From contig LODT01000011.1 of assembly GCA_001606155.1 (NCBI GenBank), forward strand, positions 496,001 through 560,000: 64,000 nt of DNA. The letters are read 5' to 3'. The notes below the pieces were generated by a model, which did no database searches, was not told the origin of the DNA, and saw nothing but the letters and a program-made list of their open reading frames with translations. The first letter of the stretch is position 1. Each line of letters opens with the position of its first letter. The DNA comes from Tieghemostelium lacteum. Lineage: Eukaryota > Evosea > Eumycetozoa > Dictyosteliales > Raperosteliaceae. A program made the translations under genes and the position numbers. Positions 61,401 through 64,000 of this stretch are shown in pieces.

Positions 61401-62225
61401 ACACTTTTGGAAGTGTTATTGTTGGCAAGTCAAGATAACCCAAAGATTAGAAGTAATGCTGTTAGGGCTTTAGGTAACTTTGCAAGATTTGCATCAAAGA
61501 CATTATTGAGTAGTATTGTAGATTCTCAAAAATCTACACAAACAGTATTGGAGAGAATTATAAATAGTTTGTTATCTAATGCCTCTGATCCATCAACTTC
61601 ATTTAATTTTGTTAAAGTTAAATGGAATAGTTGTTATGCATTAGGTAATATATTCCAAAATGATGAAATCGAATTCACAGGTGATCAACCATGGTTATCT
61701 AGAATCTACAGTACACTAGTGACACTAGTAAGAACATGTAAGAATTATAAAACACGTATTAATGCAACATGTTCATTGGCATCTATTGGACATACTCGTT
61801 TGAAATATGGGGTGTACTATAGACAGATTCTAGAGTGTCTACTTGACAGTCTAAGAAATATAAATTCAATTTCAGATACTTCTGAATTCCAATACAAGGA
61901 TAATCTAGAAAGACAATCTGAATTGGCACTCATTCATTTACTCAGTGAAATGTCAATGGATGAAATCAATCAATATCCATCATTAATACTCGACTATTAT
62001 GGAGAGTGTTTTAACTCATTTAGTAAAAATCAACCATCTCCAAATCAAGATAGACCAATTACCACTGAATACCAACAATCTTTAGTCATTCTAAAGGAAA
62101 TGGTTAAACATCTTTTACAAAACTCACCATCCAAAGAAACCTTATTCAAAATATCCAAACTTTTATTACTATTTGATAGTTTTTCCAATGAAGAAATTCA
62201 ACAAATTCATTCATTAATAAAGTAG
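58500..62225 (+). CDS. HEAT-repeat protein 6 (HEATR6) homologue
   Basis: Exons 58500-61276 and 61352-62225 give 1216 residues; the donor is AA|GTAGGT and phase 2 is kept. The protein is a series of HEAT repeats interrupted by Asn/His/Ser inserts. Segments match human HEATR6 in order: LATIALGNLCVQCG, an LTTLVKNSPKVFFGYWSLFLP block, NCPYDRL, ASACRSIGILI, KIKACWSLANLCDH, then after the intron KIRSNAVRALGNFARF and KVKWNSCYALGNIF. The family is conserved across eukaryotes but its molecular job is poorly known; HEAT arrays usually serve as protein-binding scaffolds. The first ~130 residues are low complexity. It converges with sarA, about 85 bp apart. Confidence 0.87.
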
Positions 62226-62310
62226 ATTAGTGAAGAGAGATTGTGTGTTATATAGAGAATAGAATAATACTGCTGTTGTTTGTAAAAAATTAAGGGAATT
62301 GATTGATTTT

Positions 62311-63012
62311 TTAATTTATATATTGTGAAATCCAACGGAAACCTTCAGCATAACCAAATTTTTTAACAACGCTACACATGAATACTTCAATTGGTCTTAC
62401 ACCATTGAGTGGTACTTTTCCTTTACCTGTAGTTTGTTGTAAACCTAAAGCTGCTCTAAATTTCTCTTCGGATGGTGTACCTGGAATATCAACTTTGTTT
62501 CCAAGAATGAGGAATGGAACATTTGAAAGTTCATCACTGGATAAGAGAGCATCCAATTCTCTCTTGGATTCTTCAAATCTATCAGAGTTGGATGAATCGA
62601 CTAAATAAACAATGGCATCAACTGATGCATAATAATCTTTCCAAATCTTTCTGGCAGATTCATGTCCACCTAAATCAAATGTTCTAAATTTAATATTACC
62701 CATTGATAGTTCTTCAGATGCTGTTATTGTTATTGTTGTTTTATAATATTAGTCTTCACATGCATTGTTATACACTTTAATTTTTTTTTTCAAAAAAAAA
62801 AGTCAAAGGACTTTTGGTGTGAATGTTCACATATTGTAATAACACATACTTGGATGGAAAGTTGGACGATATGCTGATAGACGTCCATCTTTCAGTACTC
62901 CTAATAATGTAGTTTTTCCTGCATTATCTAAACCGAGGAATAAAAGAGTTGCATTCTTGTTGTAAAGACCTAAAAAGCTTAAAACTCCCCAAAACCAATC
63001 AATTAAAAACAT
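62311..63012 (-). CDS. sarA: SAR1 small GTPase (COPII coat)
   Basis: Exons 63012-62850 and 62720-62311 give 190 residues, the usual Sar1 length. The N-terminal amphipathic helix ([17 protein letters not shown]) is followed by the P-loop GLDNAGKTT at residues 27-35, the switch I region PTFHPT (the last Thr is formed across the splice junction), switch [16 protein letters not shown] for guanine specificity and a short C-terminus without lipid motif. Sar1 inserts into the ER membrane when GTP-bound and starts COPII coat assembly. It is head-to-head with the F-box gene at the window end, 725 bp apart. Confidence 0.96.
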
Positions 63013-63737
63013 CCTGTATTCCTAAGTTTGTATATATATAATAATGTTAACCTTTTTTGTACTTTTTTTCTATTAAAATTATAAATAAGACTTTTAATAT
63101 AAATAAATGTATATCCAATTAATTAATAACTCTACAAAAACACACAATAAAAAAAAAAAAACAAAACAATATCTCTGTTTATCTAATAGCTTGTGTAATT
63201 CTAGAGTTACAGAAATATCACTAAACTTTAGTTGTTGAATGAATTTTTGTGTTTCCAATTCCCTTTTTTTGTTGTTATAGTTTGATTTTGATATCTTATA
63301 AGTCTATTTATAGAAACTTTAAAGTTAAATAAAATCTTACGCTAATATGTTAGTTGTATAAAATAAATAAAAAATAAAAAAAAAAAAAAAATAAAAAAAA
63401 AAAATTATTTCCCATTTGAATGATGTGAACAACAATTATTAGTTTTTATCGTCTTTGATTTTCTAGTTTTTTAAAAGTAAGCACTATCAATTAACTTAAT
63501 TTCAATTTCATTTAATTCTTTTTGAAAAAACCTTTTCTAGACTCACTTCTTAAAATTCATCCCTAAAATATAATATAACTTACCAAGTTCCCACAACTAT
63601 TAAACAACATAAATTTTATTCATTTGATAAACAACATCGATTTTTGATCATAACACAATAGTTCGTGAGATATTTATGAAATTAATTTTATAAATATTTT
63701 TTTTTTAATTCAATTTGATTTAATTTCTCGAAACAAA
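63013..63737. other. Divergent intergenic region
   Basis: About 725 bp between sarA and the F-box gene, with long A runs at 63149-63162 and 63370-63404. No gene, RNA or repeat was recognised. Confidence 0.5.
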
Positions 63738-64000
63738 ATGGAAAGAATACATAATTATGTATTTCCCAATTATTTAATTCAGGAGATATTATCAAAACTA
63801 TTCTATTCGTTATCAATTGATAGAAAAGCTCAGTTAATTAAAATTATATCATTGGTTTCTAAAGATTGGAATGCTTTGTTGCATGAGAGAATAGAGGCCT
63901 ATGAAATTTCAGTGTGTGGTATCACAACAATAGAGTCTCTAATCAAGGGTAGCAATAAACCATTGTCTATAAACTTTAGAATTGATGATTCAACTATTCA
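63738..64000 (+). CDS. Start of an F-box-like protein (3' truncated by window)
   Basis: An ATG at 63738 opens a frame that stays open to the window end (87 codons). The beginning reads YVFPNYLIQEILSKLFYS ... LIKIISLVSKDWNALLH, which has the Pro, Ile-Leu and 'LVSKDW' pattern of an F-box. Dictyostelids have large F-box families with C-terminal LRR, FNIP or ankyrin repeats; the C-terminal part here lies outside the window. An SCF substrate-adaptor role is inferred. No intron is visible in this part. Confidence 0.7.
   Translation, partial: MERIHNYVFPNYLIQEILSKLFYSLSIDRKAQLIKIISLVSKDWNALLHERIEAYEISVCGITTIESLIKGSNKPLSINFRIDDSTI

Noticed and set aside
1-64000. CRISPR arrays, rRNA genes or bacterial-type operons
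   Set aside because: No regularly spaced repeats or rRNA sequence; splice sites and gene content are clearly eukaryotic.

Overview
The window is nuclear DNA from a social amoeba (dictyostelid). The evidence is very AT-rich intergenic DNA, compact genes with one or two short GT-AG introns, coding sequence full of Asn, Gln, Ser and Thr runs, and close relatives of Dictyostelium genes such as erkB, wasA and sarA. It carries about 24 protein genes on both strands. No rRNA, tRNA, CRISPR array or complete mobile element was seen. Exon borders below were worked out from reading frame, intron phase and GT/AG sites; none is backed by transcript data.

Layout. 1-5.2 kb: the 3' end of a leucine-rich-repeat-like gene, a secreted and probably GPI-anchored protein, the meiotic MutS homologue MSH4, and a small U1-type zinc-finger gene whose coding end overlaps that of MSH4. 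5.6-17.6 kb: a Crinkler-like P-loop NTPase/nuclease effector gene, a RhoGAP protein and a large SANT-domain protein. 17.6-25.8 kb: a mosaic pseudogene, then two large tandem F-box-like paralogues. 26.2-34.3 kb: a SAMHD1-like dNTPase, a zinc-finger protein, an RBR ubiquitin ligase, a small unplaced gene and the ADP-forming succinyl-CoA ligase beta subunit. 35.2-45.6 kb: a DENN-WD40 protein, WASP and a secreted alpha/beta hydrolase. 45.8-47.8 kb: two tandem secreted cysteine peptides and a small coiled-coil gene. 47.9-52.5 kb: a RAMA-PHD-FYR-SET trithorax-type methyltransferase, here read as a single gene. 52.5-54.6 kb is the longest gene-free stretch. 54.6-64 kb: FAM32A, PIG-A, ERK2/erkB, HEATR6, SAR1 and the start of another F-box gene.

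Most genes are unrelated housekeeping or signalling genes, and close head-to-head or tail-to-tail pairs are common. Related functions that happen to sit here are actin and small-GTPase control (RhoGAP, DENN protein, WASP, SAR1), chromatin (SANT protein, RAMA-SET protein) and ubiquitin-linked proteins (RBR ligase, F-box-like family).

The most unusual parts are the mosaic pseudogene at 17.6-18.2 kb, which contains pieces of three neighbouring genes and forms a long inverted repeat with one of them; the RAMA-PHD-SET fusion; the intact Crinkler-like gene; and the tandem cysteine-peptide genes with a conserved 15-base promoter block.
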